From Cytophagaceae bacterium (lineage in GTDB: Bacteria; Bacteroidota; Bacteroidia; Cytophagales; Flexibacteraceae): a stretch of 64,000 nucleotides of DNA. Positions within the stretch are counted from its first letter, which is position 1. Each line of letters begins with the position of its first letter. Shown in pieces: positions 34,218 through 43,114 of this stretch. The translations under genes were made by a program, and so were the position numbers. The DNA lies in NCBI GenBank assembly GCA_947458545.1, contig CANGYH010000002.1, positions 124,001 to 188,000 on the forward strand, written 5' to 3'. The notes under the pieces were generated by a model, which made no database searches, was not told where the DNA came from, and saw only the letters and a list, made by a program, of their open reading frames with translations.

Positions 34218-36218
34218 CGGCTTAGGGCCGTGGTACACATGTTTAAACCAAAGCCCCAGCGCCCCGAGGCGAAAAAGCCGGTGCGGGTCTTGGGCCAGCG
34301 CCTTCTTCATCAGGCCGTCCCAGTCTTGATGCAGGTGGTTTATGTGTACAAAATCCTCCATGCCCGGGGTCAGCACGGCCTCCTTCAACGTGGCCGACAG
34401 GTGCTCCATCCAAAGTTTGTTGGGCCCCTCAAAGCCTGTCTTGTTGCGGCGGGCCAGCACGGCCTGCGGCACCCACGGCCGCACGGCAGAGCGCAGTAGG
34501 CTCTTGTTCTGCCCGTTTTTAATCTTGTAGACGGCAGGCACGCGCTGCACATATTCTATCAGCGCGGCAGAGTCTGCAAACGGCACGCGGCTCTCGATAC
34601 CAAAGCGCATCGAGTTGCGATCTGCCAGTCGCAGGTGCCCGCGCAGCATGGGGCCTGTCAGGTCTTGCGTAAGCATCTGGTTCAGGCCTGCGGCAACCCC
34701 GTTAAGCTCGGGGCCAAGGCGCCGTTTTTGAACGTCCCAAAAACTGTTGCGCAGATAGCTAAGCTCGGCATAGCGCCCCCGGTAGGCAGCCTCTTGCGCC
34801 CCGCGTTTCGAAAACCGGCCTGAGAGGCGCTTGTAAAACGTTTTGAGCGTCTGCGTGCGGTTGGCAAAGTTGTTGTTGGCCTGCAAAAACTGCAGGGCAG
34901 CCTGCCCATAATGCCCCCGGCTCACCAACTGCATCATATAGGCCTGGAAGTGCGCCGCGTACCCCCCAAAGAGCTCGTCTGCCCCTTGCCCATCTAGCGT
35001 AATGCGGACACCTGCCTGCGCGGCCGTTTGCATCACCCGGTACTGGGCGTAGGTGCTGGGCGTTTGCAAGGGTACGTCGTGGGTGGTTACAAAATCTACC
35101 AGATCTGCCTCCAGCTCTTGCACCGAGGGGCTAACCCCGTGCCAGATGGCACCTGCCGCCTCAGCCGTCTGCCGGGCCAGTGCGCCTTCGTCAAACACTT
35201 GGCCAGGGAAGGTAGCCGTAAACACCGGCAGCCCCGCAGCCTGGCCTTGCGCCTGCAGCATGGGCCCGGCCAGCCCCACCAGCGCCGCAGAGTCTATCCC
35301 GCCAGAGAGGCATGCTCCCAGTGCCACGTCTGCCCGCAGGCGCAGGGCAACGCTTTGTTGCAGCAGCTCGGCTACGCGGTTGCGGTGCCGCTTGTATTGG
35401 CTTTCGCGGTAGTGCTCGCCACGTACGTTGGGTTCGGTCTTGTACCACTCCCAGGTCTTGGCCGTGCCCGTATCCAGGTTGTACTCCAGGCAATGGCCGG
35501 GGGCAAGCTCGCGGACGGCTTTTATCATGCCCGTGTCTCTGCCGTCGTGGTGGCCCTGCACCAAAAACTCAAACACGGCCGTCTTGCTCACGCGCCTGTT
35601 CAGGAAGGGTAATTGGTACAGAGCCTTCTGCTCAGAGGCAAAGGCAAAGCCTTCTGGTGCATCTACATAATAGAGCGGTTTTACGCCAAGCCGGTCTCGG
35701 CAGGCAAAAATCCGTCGTTGGTGCGGGTCATAAATCGCAAAGGCAAACATGCCTTCTAACCGCACCAAGGCCCGCTCTTGCCAGGCCAGGTATGCCTGCA
35801 GCAGCACCTCCGTGTCAGACTGGGTGGCAAACGTATGGCCGGCCTCCTCCAGCTCTCGGCGCAGCTCGGGGTAGTTGTAAATGGCCCCGTTAAAAACCAT
35901 AGCGCACCCCTGCCCATGCATCGGCTGATGCCCCTGTGCAGACGTGTCGAAGATGGATAGCCGCCGATGCCCCAGCCCCCCATGCCAGGGCTGCCCCTGG
36001 GCATCTTGAAGGGTGGCGCCCTTCAGCCTTTGGGCCACCTCTAGAACGGTATCGGGCCCGCAGATGGGCACAAGGGCTTGCCCCGTCTGTTCGGCACCTA
36101 GCAGGGCATAGCCTTCGTCGTCGGGCCCGCGGTGGGCAAGGGCACGCGTCATCTGCCCCAGCAGTGGCACGGCTTGCGCGCCGGCCTTGCGCAAAAACAG
36201 GCCGGTTATGCCACACAT
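34215..36218 (-). CDS. asnB: Asparagine synthase (glutamine-hydrolysing) type amidotransferase
   Basis: 667 residues. The N-terminal class II glutamine amidotransferase domain begins MCGITGLF with catalytic Cys2; VFNGAIYNYPELR and DTEVLLQAYL follow. The synthetase domain has the ATP P-loop ACLSGGIDSAALVGLAG near residue 305, and later LDGQGADELFGGYAAHF and RNKTGFEGP. AsnB makes asparagine from aspartate, but paralogues in glycan clusters amidate sugars or other carboxylates. Here two glycosyltransferases follow on the same strand and a sialic-acid-synthase-like gene lies 4 kb away, so a glycan role is possible. The length is somewhat above AsnB's usual 550-630. Confidence 0.9.
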   Translation of the reverse strand: MCGITGLFLRKAGAQAVPLLGQMTRALAHRGPDDEGYALLGAEQTGQALVPICGPDTVLEVAQRLKGATLQDAQGQPWHGGLGHRRLSIFDTSAQGHQPMHGQGCAMVFNGAIYNYPELRRELEEAGHTFATQSDTEVLLQAYLAWQERALVRLEGMFAFAIYDPHQRRIFACRDRLGVKPLYYVDAPEGFAFASEQKALYQLPFLNRRVSKTAVFEFLVQGHHDGRDTGMIKAVRELAPGHCLEYNLDTGTAKTWEWYKTEPNVRGEHYRESQYKRHRNRVAELLQQSVALRLRADVALGACLSGGIDSAALVGLAGPMLQAQGQAAGLPVFTATFPGQVFDEGALARQTAEAAGAIWHGVSPSVQELEADLVDFVTTHDVPLQTPSTYAQYRVMQTAAQAGVRITLDGQGADELFGGYAAHFQAYMMQLVSRGHYGQAALQFLQANNNFANRTQTLKTFYKRLSGRFSKRGAQEAAYRGRYAELSYLRNSFWDVQKRRLGPELNGVAAGLNQMLTQDLTGPMLRGHLRLADRNSMRFGIESRVPFADSAALIEYVQRVPAVYKIKNGQNKSLLRSAVRPWVPQAVLARRNKTGFEGPNKLWMEHLSATLKEAVLTPGMEDFVHINHLHQDWDGLMKKALAQDPHRLFRLGALGLWFKHVYHGPKP

Positions 36219-36278
36219 GGTAAGTTCAAAATCAAGTGGTTATCAGAATGGTGTGACTGGCAACGCACCCTTTGTGCG

Positions 36279-37832
36279 CTACTGGCTTTGGGCCGCAACC
36301 GGCAAATTAACAAAATACAACCCGGTTGCCGCATCATAACCTGGCCTTTTATATCCCCAAGGCAACACAGGTAACCCGGCCTCGTTCAGCACGGCCCACT
36401 CGGCCCCACGGCGGGCCACAAACTGCCCCGGTGCAGCAGGCAGCAGCACATCATACCAAGCTGGTATTTGCCACAAGCCCCCCGCTGACAGAAGCCCCCA
36501 CGCCGAGCCTTGCCGCGCGCAGATTTTATCCCCCGCGGGCAATACGGCCGTAAGGCCCTCCAGCTTGCCTTGTCTGCTCCAGATCTGAACCCTGCCCGGC
36601 GCGGCCAACAGCCAGCCTGCCAGGGCAGTATCGAAGCGGGCGCTATCTGCCCAGGGTTGCACAAGCAAGCGCTCGGCAGCGTCTATCAAGCCCCATTTGC
36701 TGCCTATCTGTACGGCCACCGCCCCCTCTGCAAAAGCCCGAACAGCCCTGTATCGCGGCGCTATGCGTACAAACCCCAGCCTATCTATAAAGCCCCAAAG
36801 GCCGCCTGCCAGTTGTACGGGTGCCAACCCATCGGCAAAAGGCCCCAGGGCTTGCACTTGCGGCACTTTTAGCAATGTGCTTGCCAGGCCCGGGTGGCCC
36901 AACAAATACCACTGGCCCTTCCGCTCTACAACCAACTGGCCGGTGCCTGCCTGCTCGATGGCTTTCTTTACACCAGGCACCAATTGGCCTGCGCCATTCC
37001 GCACCTGTACGCCTTTGGCCTGTGGCAGCAGGCAGCTTTGCCTGCCCACCGCCACAGGCGCAGCTGCACAGGCAAACATCTGCAAGGTTGGCAGGTGGAG
37101 CGCCGTCCAGGCCCCACCCTGGCGGTAGCCAAGCCAGGCTGCATTCAACACCGCAGCCTGCTCTAGCCGGCGCGGCCCCACGGGTTTACCTTCGGGTGTG
37201 TAAAGTTGCGCCTTGCCCTGGGCAAAGGCCAGCACCAGCCCCCCCACAGGCCCGCAGATAGAATCATAGATGGCCGGCAGCCGCGCATGGCCCCCACCCT
37301 CAGACGGTTGCCACAAACCCCAACGGCGATTGCCCGCCACTTGGGTGCCGTAAGCCAACAGGTCGCCGGCCAGGGCCGTGGCCGTATCAGTGCCTTGGGG
37401 CAGCGTTTGGGGTTGGCCTCCGCTGCGGTGCAGGGCCAGGCAGGTCTGGTTTTGGAAGGCCAGCATCCAGCCCTGGCCTGCGGGCCGGGCTGCATCTGCC
37501 ACAGATACCTGCGCCCTGTCGTCTCCGCAAACCAGCAGCTTACGCCCGGCCACCGTAGAGGCCTGCCAGCCAAAGGCATCTTGCCGCACCTGGGGCAACA
37601 CCGCCTCTGCAATCTGCGTACCGTCTGCACTCCTGTACAAGTGCCAGGTGCCTGCGCTTCGGCCCAACAGCAGCCCACCCAAAACCTGCGCAGAATCTAC
37701 CCCGGCCAAGGTATATGCCACCTTGCCGCGCGCGTCGTAGGCCCTGATGCCTTGGGCCGCACTGGGTTGTATGCTGCCCAAAAGTTCTAAAATGCCAAGG
37801 GCCACCACACCGGCCCAGCGATTCGGTCGCAC
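36279..37832 (-). CDS. WG-repeat secreted protein
   Basis: About 517 residues from a GTG at 37832, which opens a plausible signal peptide (WAGVVALGILELLGSIQPSAA). The second half has WG repeats, e.g. FADGLAPVQLAGGLWGFID, AEGAVAVQIGSKWGLIDAAE and a third weaker copy WGLLSAG; the first half has a beta-propeller-like pattern without a clear family. WG-repeat proteins are common in Bacteroidota and have no known function. An upstream in-frame ATG at 37952 would overlap the divergent radical SAM gene, so it is less likely. The reading frame is clear; the start is not. Confidence 0.7.
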   Translation of the reverse strand: MRPNRWAGVVALGILELLGSIQPSAAQGIRAYDARGKVAYTLAGVDSAQVLGGLLLGRSAGTWHLYRSADGTQIAEAVLPQVRQDAFGWQASTVAGRKLLVCGDDRAQVSVADAARPAGQGWMLAFQNQTCLALHRSGGQPQTLPQGTDTATALAGDLLAYGTQVAGNRRWGLWQPSEGGGHARLPAIYDSICGPVGGLVLAFAQGKAQLYTPEGKPVGPRRLEQAAVLNAAWLGYRQGGAWTALHLPTLQMFACAAAPVAVGRQSCLLPQAKGVQVRNGAGQLVPGVKKAIEQAGTGQLVVERKGQWYLLGHPGLASTLLKVPQVQALGPFADGLAPVQLAGGLWGFIDRLGFVRIAPRYRAVRAFAEGAVAVQIGSKWGLIDAAERLLVQPWADSARFDTALAGWLLAAPGRVQIWSRQGKLEGLTAVLPAGDKICARQGSAWGLLSAGGLWQIPAWYDVLLPAAPGQFVARRGAEWAVLNEAGLPVLPWGYKRPGYDAATGLYFVNLPVAAQSQ

Positions 37833-37840
37833 CGGGTAAA

Positions 37841-37848
37841 TATATTTG
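37841..37848 (+). promoter_or_regulatory. -7 promoter element (TATATTTG)
   Basis: Exact TAnnTTTG on the plus strand, 5 bases before the ATG of the radical SAM gene at 37854. Confidence 0.6.
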
Positions 37849-37853
37849 TCTGC

Positions 37854-38990
37854 ATGGGCAAAGACCTGCCAGCCACCGAGCCAGCCTTCGAGCCAGACTC
37901 CCCCTCGCTGGCCGAGCTTCTGCCTTCGGCAGCAGGCCCGGCTAAGTCGCAACGCCGCCCCTACTGGCAGCGCCGCCTGGCCGACGCCTGGGCCATAGCC
38001 CAGGCAGCAGGCCCCATGCGGCTGGCCAACTTGGCCATGCTGTGGGCAGGTTTCTGGTATAGCCGCCTGCGCAAGCGCCCAACCATGTGGGGCCTGCCCT
38101 TTGCCGCCAGCCTAGAGCCTACCACCAGTTGCAACCTACGCTGCCCAGAGTGCCTATCGGGCCTGCGCGCCTTTACCCGCCCCCGCGGTATGCTCTCGCC
38201 CGAGGTGGCCGCGCCCGTATTGGCTCAGCTGCGCCGCCAAGGGTTTTACCTAAACTTCTACTTTCAAGGCGAGCCCTTCTTGAACCCCGATTTCCTCGCC
38301 CTGGTAGCCGAGGCGCGGCGGCAGGGGTTTTACGTAGCCACCAGCACCAACGCGCATTACCTGACACCCGCCGTGGCGCAGGCTACCGTGGCCTCGGGCC
38401 TCAGCCGCATCATCGTTTCGTTAGACGGCACCACGCAAGAGACCTATGCCCAATACCGGGTAGGCGGGCGTATAGACAAGGTGCTGGCTGGCATCGGCAA
38501 CCTGGTGGCAGCCCGCAATGCCGCCCGCACGGCCGGGCCTTACATCATCTTGCAGTTTTTGGTGGTGGGCCCCAACGAGCACCAGCTAGACGAGGCCCGC
38601 ACCCTGGCCGAGCAGCTTGGGGTAGATGAGATACGTTTTAAAACAGCGCAGATTGACGATTACAAAAATGGCCACCCCCTTATCCCCAAAAACGCCCGGT
38701 ACAGCCGCTACCGCCGCCGGCCAGACGGCACCTTCCGCCTGGCACACAAGCTAGAGGATGCCTGCTGGCGCAGTTGGAGCAGCCTCGTCGTAACCTGGGA
38801 CGGTACCGTAGCCCCCTGCTGCTTCGACAAAGACGCCAGCCACGCCATGGGCAACCTGGCACAGCAAAGTCTGCCCTCCCTCTGGCATGGCCAGGCGTAC
38901 CAGGCCTTCCGCCAACAAATCCTCACCGGCCGCAGCCAGATAGAGATGTGCCGCAACTGCACCGAAGGCGGCAAAGTGTTTGAAGATTAG
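37854..38990 (+). CDS. Radical SAM / SPASM-domain protein
   Basis: 378 residues. The radical SAM cluster motif is CNLRCPEC (Cys93, Cys97, Cys100), with the GGE-like element QGEPFLNPDF and STNAHYL. The C-terminal SPASM part has CWRSWSSLVVTWDGTVAPCC and later QIEMCRNC, which can bind one or two further Fe-S clusters. An N-terminal tail of about 80 residues precedes the barrel. SPASM enzymes modify peptides or act on sugars; no precursor peptide gene is visible. Located at the edge of a glycan-type cluster. Confidence 0.87.
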   Translation: MGKDLPATEPAFEPDSPSLAELLPSAAGPAKSQRRPYWQRRLADAWAIAQAAGPMRLANLAMLWAGFWYSRLRKRPTMWGLPFAASLEPTTSCNLRCPECLSGLRAFTRPRGMLSPEVAAPVLAQLRRQGFYLNFYFQGEPFLNPDFLALVAEARRQGFYVATSTNAHYLTPAVAQATVASGLSRIIVSLDGTTQETYAQYRVGGRIDKVLAGIGNLVAARNAARTAGPYIILQFLVVGPNEHQLDEARTLAEQLGVDEIRFKTAQIDDYKNGHPLIPKNARYSRYRRRPDGTFRLAHKLEDACWRSWSSLVVTWDGTVAPCCFDKDASHAMGNLAQQSLPSLWHGQAYQAFRQQILTGRSQIEMCRNCTEGGKVFED

Positions 38991-39005
38991 CCCCAGGCAC
39001 CTGAA

Positions 39006-39050
39006 AACACAAAACGGCCCGCAGACCTGGTCTGCGGGCCGTTTTGTGTT
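39006..39050. terminator. Perfect 45-base palindromic bidirectional terminator
   Basis: 22-bp arms (39006-39027 and 39029-39050) are perfectly complementary around a single T, with T-rich edges in both directions. It lies between the convergent radical SAM and arginine deiminase genes. Confidence 0.85.
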
Positions 39051-39063
39051 GTGTCTTGGCAAG

Positions 39064-40299
39064 CTAGAAGTCTTGCCGGTCTAGCGCCATCGTCATGCAG
39101 CGGGGGCCGCCCAGGCCCCGGCTCAGCTCCGAGCTTGGGATGCGCAACACCTCTACCCCGGCCTCGCGCAGCGATCGGTTGGTGTGGATGTTGCGGTTGT
39201 AGCTGATCACCCGGCGCGGCCCGATGGCAAACACGTTGGCCCCGTCGTACCACTGCTCCCGGCTGGCGTAGTCTGGGTTGCCATCTCCGGTGGCAATCAC
39301 CTCCAGGTAGTCAATCTCGCGGCGCAGCACATCAATAACAGACTCGTGCAGCACCTCCGTTTTGATGATCGGGTCGCCCTCGGCGTCAAAGCCTTCCAGA
39401 TGGTGAATGCGCGTCTCCAGCACGGCCTCCATGGCATCGGGGTAGGTTACCACCAGGTTCTCGTCTATGATGGTAAACACCGTATCCAGGTGCATGAAGT
39501 TGCGCTGCTTGGGCAGCACCACCTCATAGATGCGCTCTACCTGGCCTTTTCCCAGCACGTTCCAGGCTACTTCTTCAATGGCCGCCTGGTCTGTCCGCTC
39601 AGAGTTGCCAATGGCCAAGGCCTTCTCTGATAGAATCACAATATCACCACCCTCAATATTAGGATAGTTGCCCGTGATGGTCTTCTCGGCATCGTGCCGG
39701 GGGTATATCAGGTTGAAGCTGCCGCGGAAGAGCGGGTGGTTCTCAAAAATCATCCGCATCAGGTAGCTCTCCCGGTTGCGGGCGTTGTACTTCATCTGGC
39801 AGCAGATGACGCCCGCCTGCACCACGGCGGCAGGGTCTCGCATAAAGTACGTGTTCGGGTTGGGCGGAATCACAAACGAGTGCTCGCCCATGTCGTCTAG
39901 CAGGCGGTGGGTAAACTTCCGCTTCAGCTCGCGCACTTTAATGCCGCCCATCAGCGCCGTGGCACACTCCGTCGTAGAGAGGCGGGCAATAATGTCGGGG
40001 GCCATCTCGCTCATGCCTACCTCCAGCAAGGCTGCCTGCATCGTCTTCAGCAGCAGGTCGTCGTTGATGAGTACATCCACCAGCAAGTCTTGCAGGCGGA
40101 AAACCGTCGCCCCGCAAGCTCCTTTGATGATAGACCGAAACTCGTCGTGCTCGCGCTGCATGGCCTCCAGGTAAGGCACATCCTCAAACAAGAAGTTTTC
40201 GCAGTTGTAGGGCGTCAGGCGGTCAATCTCGCGGCCGGGGCGGTGCATCAATACGGCCTTCAAAGTGCCGTATTCAGAGTTCAGCTTAAGCGGAAGCAT
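39064..40299 (-). CDS. arcA: Arginine deiminase
   Basis: 411 residues. Arginine deiminase converts arginine to citrulline and ammonia. Family motifs are complete: LKAVLMHRPGREIDRLTPYN, FEDVPYLEAMQREHDEF, NTYFMRDPA, NIEGGD, FMHLDTVFTIID with the catalytic His, and GGPRCMTMAL with the catalytic Cys. No ornithine carbamoyltransferase or carbamate kinase gene is adjacent, so this is not a classic arc operon. The ATG at 40299 is preferred over an upstream Met that overlaps the promoter. Confidence 0.92.
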   Translation of the reverse strand: MLPLKLNSEYGTLKAVLMHRPGREIDRLTPYNCENFLFEDVPYLEAMQREHDEFRSIIKGACGATVFRLQDLLVDVLINDDLLLKTMQAALLEVGMSEMAPDIIARLSTTECATALMGGIKVRELKRKFTHRLLDDMGEHSFVIPPNPNTYFMRDPAAVVQAGVICCQMKYNARNRESYLMRMIFENHPLFRGSFNLIYPRHDAEKTITGNYPNIEGGDIVILSEKALAIGNSERTDQAAIEEVAWNVLGKGQVERIYEVVLPKQRNFMHLDTVFTIIDENLVVTYPDAMEAVLETRIHHLEGFDAEGDPIIKTEVLHESVIDVLRREIDYLEVIATGDGNPDYASREQWYDGANVFAIGPRRVISYNRNIHTNRSLREAGVEVLRIPSSELSRGLGGPRCMTMALDRQDF

Positions 40300-40316
40300 A
40301 CGTGTGTGTCTCTTAG

Positions 40317-40324
40317 CAAAGGTA
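40317..40324 (-). promoter_or_regulatory. -7 promoter element (TACCTTTG)
   Basis: Exact TAnnTTTG on the minus strand, 17 bases before the arginine deiminase ATG. Confidence 0.55.
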
Positions 40325-40387
40325 AGCCGTGGCCGCGCCGTGCCCATGCCATACCCTTGGTTTAGCCAATTGAGTTGGAGATAACCA

Positions 40388-40419
40388 CAAAAAAAAGGCA
40401 GCCCCCATAGAGCTGCCTT
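40388..40419 (-). terminator. Terminator after the NeuB-like gene
   Basis: Arms AAGGCAGC (40395-40402) and GCTGCCTT (40412-40419); on the minus strand the hairpin is followed by a run of T. A textbook rho-independent terminator. Confidence 0.85.
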
Positions 40420-40442
40420 ATGACTGTAAATGCCGGCCAGGC

Positions 40443-41324
40443 CTACGCCTTGCGATACTTCAGCTTCTCGCGTTGCACGGCCTCAATGTCCAGGATATCG
40501 GCCTGCTTGTAGGCCAGTGCCTCATGGCTGTGGTGCAGGTCTCGCACCATCTTCTGCAGGCCGGGTACCTCCAGGCTGGCGGCATGGTCGGTGCCTTTCC
40601 AGGCGCGGTCTTTGGTAAAGTGCCGCTCTATCCAGCGCGCGCCCAGGGTGTAGGCGGCCACGTCAATAGCAATGCCCAGGTGGTGGCCCGAGAAACCAAT
40701 CTCCTTCACGCGCTTGCCGTAGTTGGCATAGAGGCGGTTAATCTCAAGCAGGCAGATGTCGTTAAACGGCACCGGGTAGCCGCTGGTGCAGCTGTACACA
40801 ACAAGGCGTGTCTGTGCTTGGCCGGTCTCTTCAAAAAAGGCCACCAGGCCGGCAATCTCGTCTTGCGTCGTCATCCCTGTCGATACGTGCACGTCTCCAC
40901 GGTAGGTGTCGCGCAGCAGGCCCAGCATCTCATAGTTGTTGTTGCAGGCCGAGGGCACTTTGATAAAGTCAGGGTTCAGCTCAATAATCTCCCGGGCAGA
41001 GGTCATGTCCCACACAGAGGTCGAGTATCCGATACCGATCTGCTCGCAGTAGGCCTTCAGCTCGGCATGTTGGGCTGCGCTAAACTCCAGCGCCTCGCGG
41101 TGGGCGCCGTAGGTGGGGCCGTAGCTGTTCCAGGGGTTGGGGTGTGGGGCTTCGTATTGTGCCGGGGTCAACAGCTCCCGGTTGTTGCGTTTCTGAAACT
41201 TGGCATAATCGGCACCGCAGTCTTTGCTCAGTTTGATGAGCTCCAGCGCAATGTCGAACTGGCCCATGTGGTTACACCCAATTTCGGCTATTACTTTGGG
41301 TGGCTGGTAATCAAATTCAAACAT
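40443..41324 (-). CDS. NeuB/SpsE-type N-acetylneuraminate-synthase-like protein without SAF domain
   Basis: 293 residues covering only the TIM-barrel domain of NeuB: VIAEIGCNHMGQFDIALELI, GADYAKFQKRN, YSTSVWDMTSAREI, FIKVPSACNNNYEML, VSTGMTTQDEI, YSCTSGYPVPFND, IGFSGHHLGIAIDVAAYTLGA and IERHFTKDRAWKGTDHAASLE. NeuB condenses phosphoenolpyruvate with an amino-sugar to form a nonulosonic acid. The usual C-terminal antifreeze-like/SAF domain (about 60 residues) is missing; the gene ends just after the barrel and is followed by a clean terminator, so this is not a frameshift. Confidence 0.85.
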   Translation of the reverse strand: MFEFDYQPPKVIAEIGCNHMGQFDIALELIKLSKDCGADYAKFQKRNNRELLTPAQYEAPHPNPWNSYGPTYGAHREALEFSAAQHAELKAYCEQIGIGYSTSVWDMTSAREIIELNPDFIKVPSACNNNYEMLGLLRDTYRGDVHVSTGMTTQDEIAGLVAFFEETGQAQTRLVVYSCTSGYPVPFNDICLLEINRLYANYGKRVKEIGFSGHHLGIAIDVAAYTLGARWIERHFTKDRAWKGTDHAASLEVPGLQKMVRDLHHSHEALAYKQADILDIEAVQREKLKYRKA

Positions 41325-41331
41325 GGTTTGC

Positions 41332-41339
41332 CAAAGATA
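41332..41339 (-). promoter_or_regulatory. -7 promoter element (TATCTTTG)
   Basis: Exact match on the minus strand, 7 bases before the NeuB-like ATG. Confidence 0.6.
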
Positions 41340-41408
41340 GAATCTTAGCAGGGGGTAGGGCCATCCAAGCCTGCGGCAAACCTTACATCAACCGGGCCTA
41401 TGTGCCCC

Positions 41409-42521
41409 TCAACCCAAGGCAATCCAGCCTGCGTCGTCGGCCAGGCCTGCTTGGGCCACCACCCGGCGCATACGCTCTCCGGTGGCTTCGGTTACAAACG
41501 CCTGGCCCAGCCTGCCTTGCGCAATCAGCCCCAGCAACCCGGCTATGCGGGTTTCGTCTAGCCGCTCAAAAATATCGTCTAGCAGCAGCAGGGGCATGCG
41601 TTGCGTGCGGGTGGCCAAGAAGTCGTGCATGGCCAGCTTCAAGGCCAGCAAAAAGGTCTTTTGTTGGCCTTGGCTACCCACTTTGCGCACAGGTTGCCCG
41701 TCCATCAGCAGCTCAAACTCGTCTCGGTGGGCACCCATAAGGGTGCGCCCGGCGGCCAGATCACGGTTGCGGCTTAGGTAGTAGTGGTGGGCAAAGTCTG
41801 CCTCCAGCACCTGGGTTTGATAATCTATTTGCGGTACCTCGCGCCCTTGGCTCAATTGGGCATAATAGCCCGTAAATGCAGGCATAAACGCTGCCAGGCA
41901 GGCGGCACGCTCCTGCGCCAGCGTGTAGAAAGCCGCCAGCAGGGGCTCATCGTAAGTATCCAGCAGGGTCATATCCGTGCTGCGGCGCTCCGCCAGGCTT
42001 GCCAGTAGGGCGTTGCGCTGTTGCAAAAGGCGGTTTTGCTTCAGCAGTGCGGCCAGATACGGGGCCGAACTTTGGCTCAACAGATTGTCAAAAAACTTGC
42101 GCCGCTCTTCTGCACCGCCGCGCACCAGCGGCGTATCGTCAGGGTTTACAAACACCACCGGCACCTTGCCAATGTGGTCTGCCAGGCGCTCGGCCACCAA
42201 GCCATTGTCTTTTAAAATCTTGCGCTCGCCACGCCGGTAGGCCAGGCTCACCTGCAGCGCATCGTCTGCCACGGCAAAGGTGCCCGCCACCCGGTAATAG
42301 TCTTGGCCATAGGCAATCAGATCTGGGTCAGACTTCTGAAAGCGGCTCTTTGTAAGGGCCAGCAGGTAGATGGCATCCAGCAGGTTCGTCTTGCCAATGC
42401 CGTTAAGCCCCGTGATGCACGTCAGCCTCGGGGCAAACGTGTAGCGCCCATGCTGGTTCTTAAAATGGGCCACCTCCAGCTGCTGCAGGGTAAGGGCTTG
42501 GGCAAGGGGAGGGCTGGCCAT
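41409..42521 (-). CDS. recF: DNA replication and repair protein RecF
   Basis: 370 residues. SMC-like ATPase that helps load RecA at single-strand gaps. Walker A is GLNGIGKTN (Gly38-Asn46), the ABC signature region is VGSQGQQKTFLLALKLA, and Walker B is PLLLLDDIFERLDE. Mid-protein RecF motifs VFVNPDDTPLVRGGAEERRKF and LMGAHRDEF are present. The start at 42521 (MASPPLAQ) is chosen. Not adjacent to dnaA or dnaN. Confidence 0.93.
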   Translation of the reverse strand: MASPPLAQALTLQQLEVAHFKNQHGRYTFAPRLTCITGLNGIGKTNLLDAIYLLALTKSRFQKSDPDLIAYGQDYYRVAGTFAVADDALQVSLAYRRGERKILKDNGLVAERLADHIGKVPVVFVNPDDTPLVRGGAEERRKFFDNLLSQSSAPYLAALLKQNRLLQQRNALLASLAERRSTDMTLLDTYDEPLLAAFYTLAQERAACLAAFMPAFTGYYAQLSQGREVPQIDYQTQVLEADFAHHYYLSRNRDLAAGRTLMGAHRDEFELLMDGQPVRKVGSQGQQKTFLLALKLAMHDFLATRTQRMPLLLLDDIFERLDETRIAGLLGLIAQGRLGQAFVTEATGERMRRVVAQAGLADDAGWIALG

Positions 42522-42533
42522 AAGGTCTGTGTG

Positions 42534-42541
42534 CAAAGATG
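42534..42541 (-). promoter_or_regulatory. -7-like promoter element (CATCTTTG)
   Basis: Minus-strand CATCTTTG, one base from TAnnTTTG, 12 bases before the recF ATG. The same variant precedes icd, lipB, yajC and the polymerase gene. Confidence 0.45.
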
Positions 42542-42591
42542 CGCCTGCCTTGCCCAGAGCCATCTGGCCCGGCAAGGCCTAACTTTCTGCC

Positions 42592-43002
42592 ATGCATACG
42601 GCAAAGCCTGCCCCGGCAGACGTACTGGCCTACTTTGATTCCCTGCCCACCAATCGGCGCGGCACGGCACTGGCCGTCCACACATACCTGGTGGGCCTGC
42701 CGGGCATAACCTGTGCCATGCGCTACGGCGTGCCCTTTTACAGCGGCCATAAGTGGATAGCCTACCTGGGCACCTCCCACGGCCTGGAGCTTTGCTTTTT
42801 AGAAGCCCGGCACCTGCAAACCCACGCCGGCTTGCTGCAATACCACGGCCGCAAAGCCGTGGCAGGCTTTGCCCTGGAGCCCGCCGACGCCATAGACTGG
42901 GATACTCTGCAAAACGTAATTGCCGACGCTTCGCAAATAGATGCAGACATTGCCGCCAAACGGCTGCTGCCCGGCATAGGCACGGGGCGCCGCAGGCAGT
43001 AA
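42592..43002 (+). CDS. DUF1801-family protein
   Basis: 136 residues. The sequence has the YdhG/DUF1801 pattern: DVLAYFDSLPTNRRGTALAV, MRYGVPFYSGHKWIAYLG, LELCFLEARHL and the late DADIAAKRLL. These small proteins fold like the iron-chaperone-type YdhG domain, and their role is not established. The promoter region is shared with divergent recF. Confidence 0.75.
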   Translation: MHTAKPAPADVLAYFDSLPTNRRGTALAVHTYLVGLPGITCAMRYGVPFYSGHKWIAYLGTSHGLELCFLEARHLQTHAGLLQYHGRKAVAGFALEPADAIDWDTLQNVIADASQIDADIAAKRLLPGIGTGRRRQ

Positions 43003-43114
43003 GGCTGGGGCATGGGCAGCAACAGCATCAGCCACTTACAGGTTAAAGCGCGTTTTTCCTTACACCCACGGCCCACAGCGGCCCGATTCTTGCTACCAAG
43101 CCGCCGACTACCAG

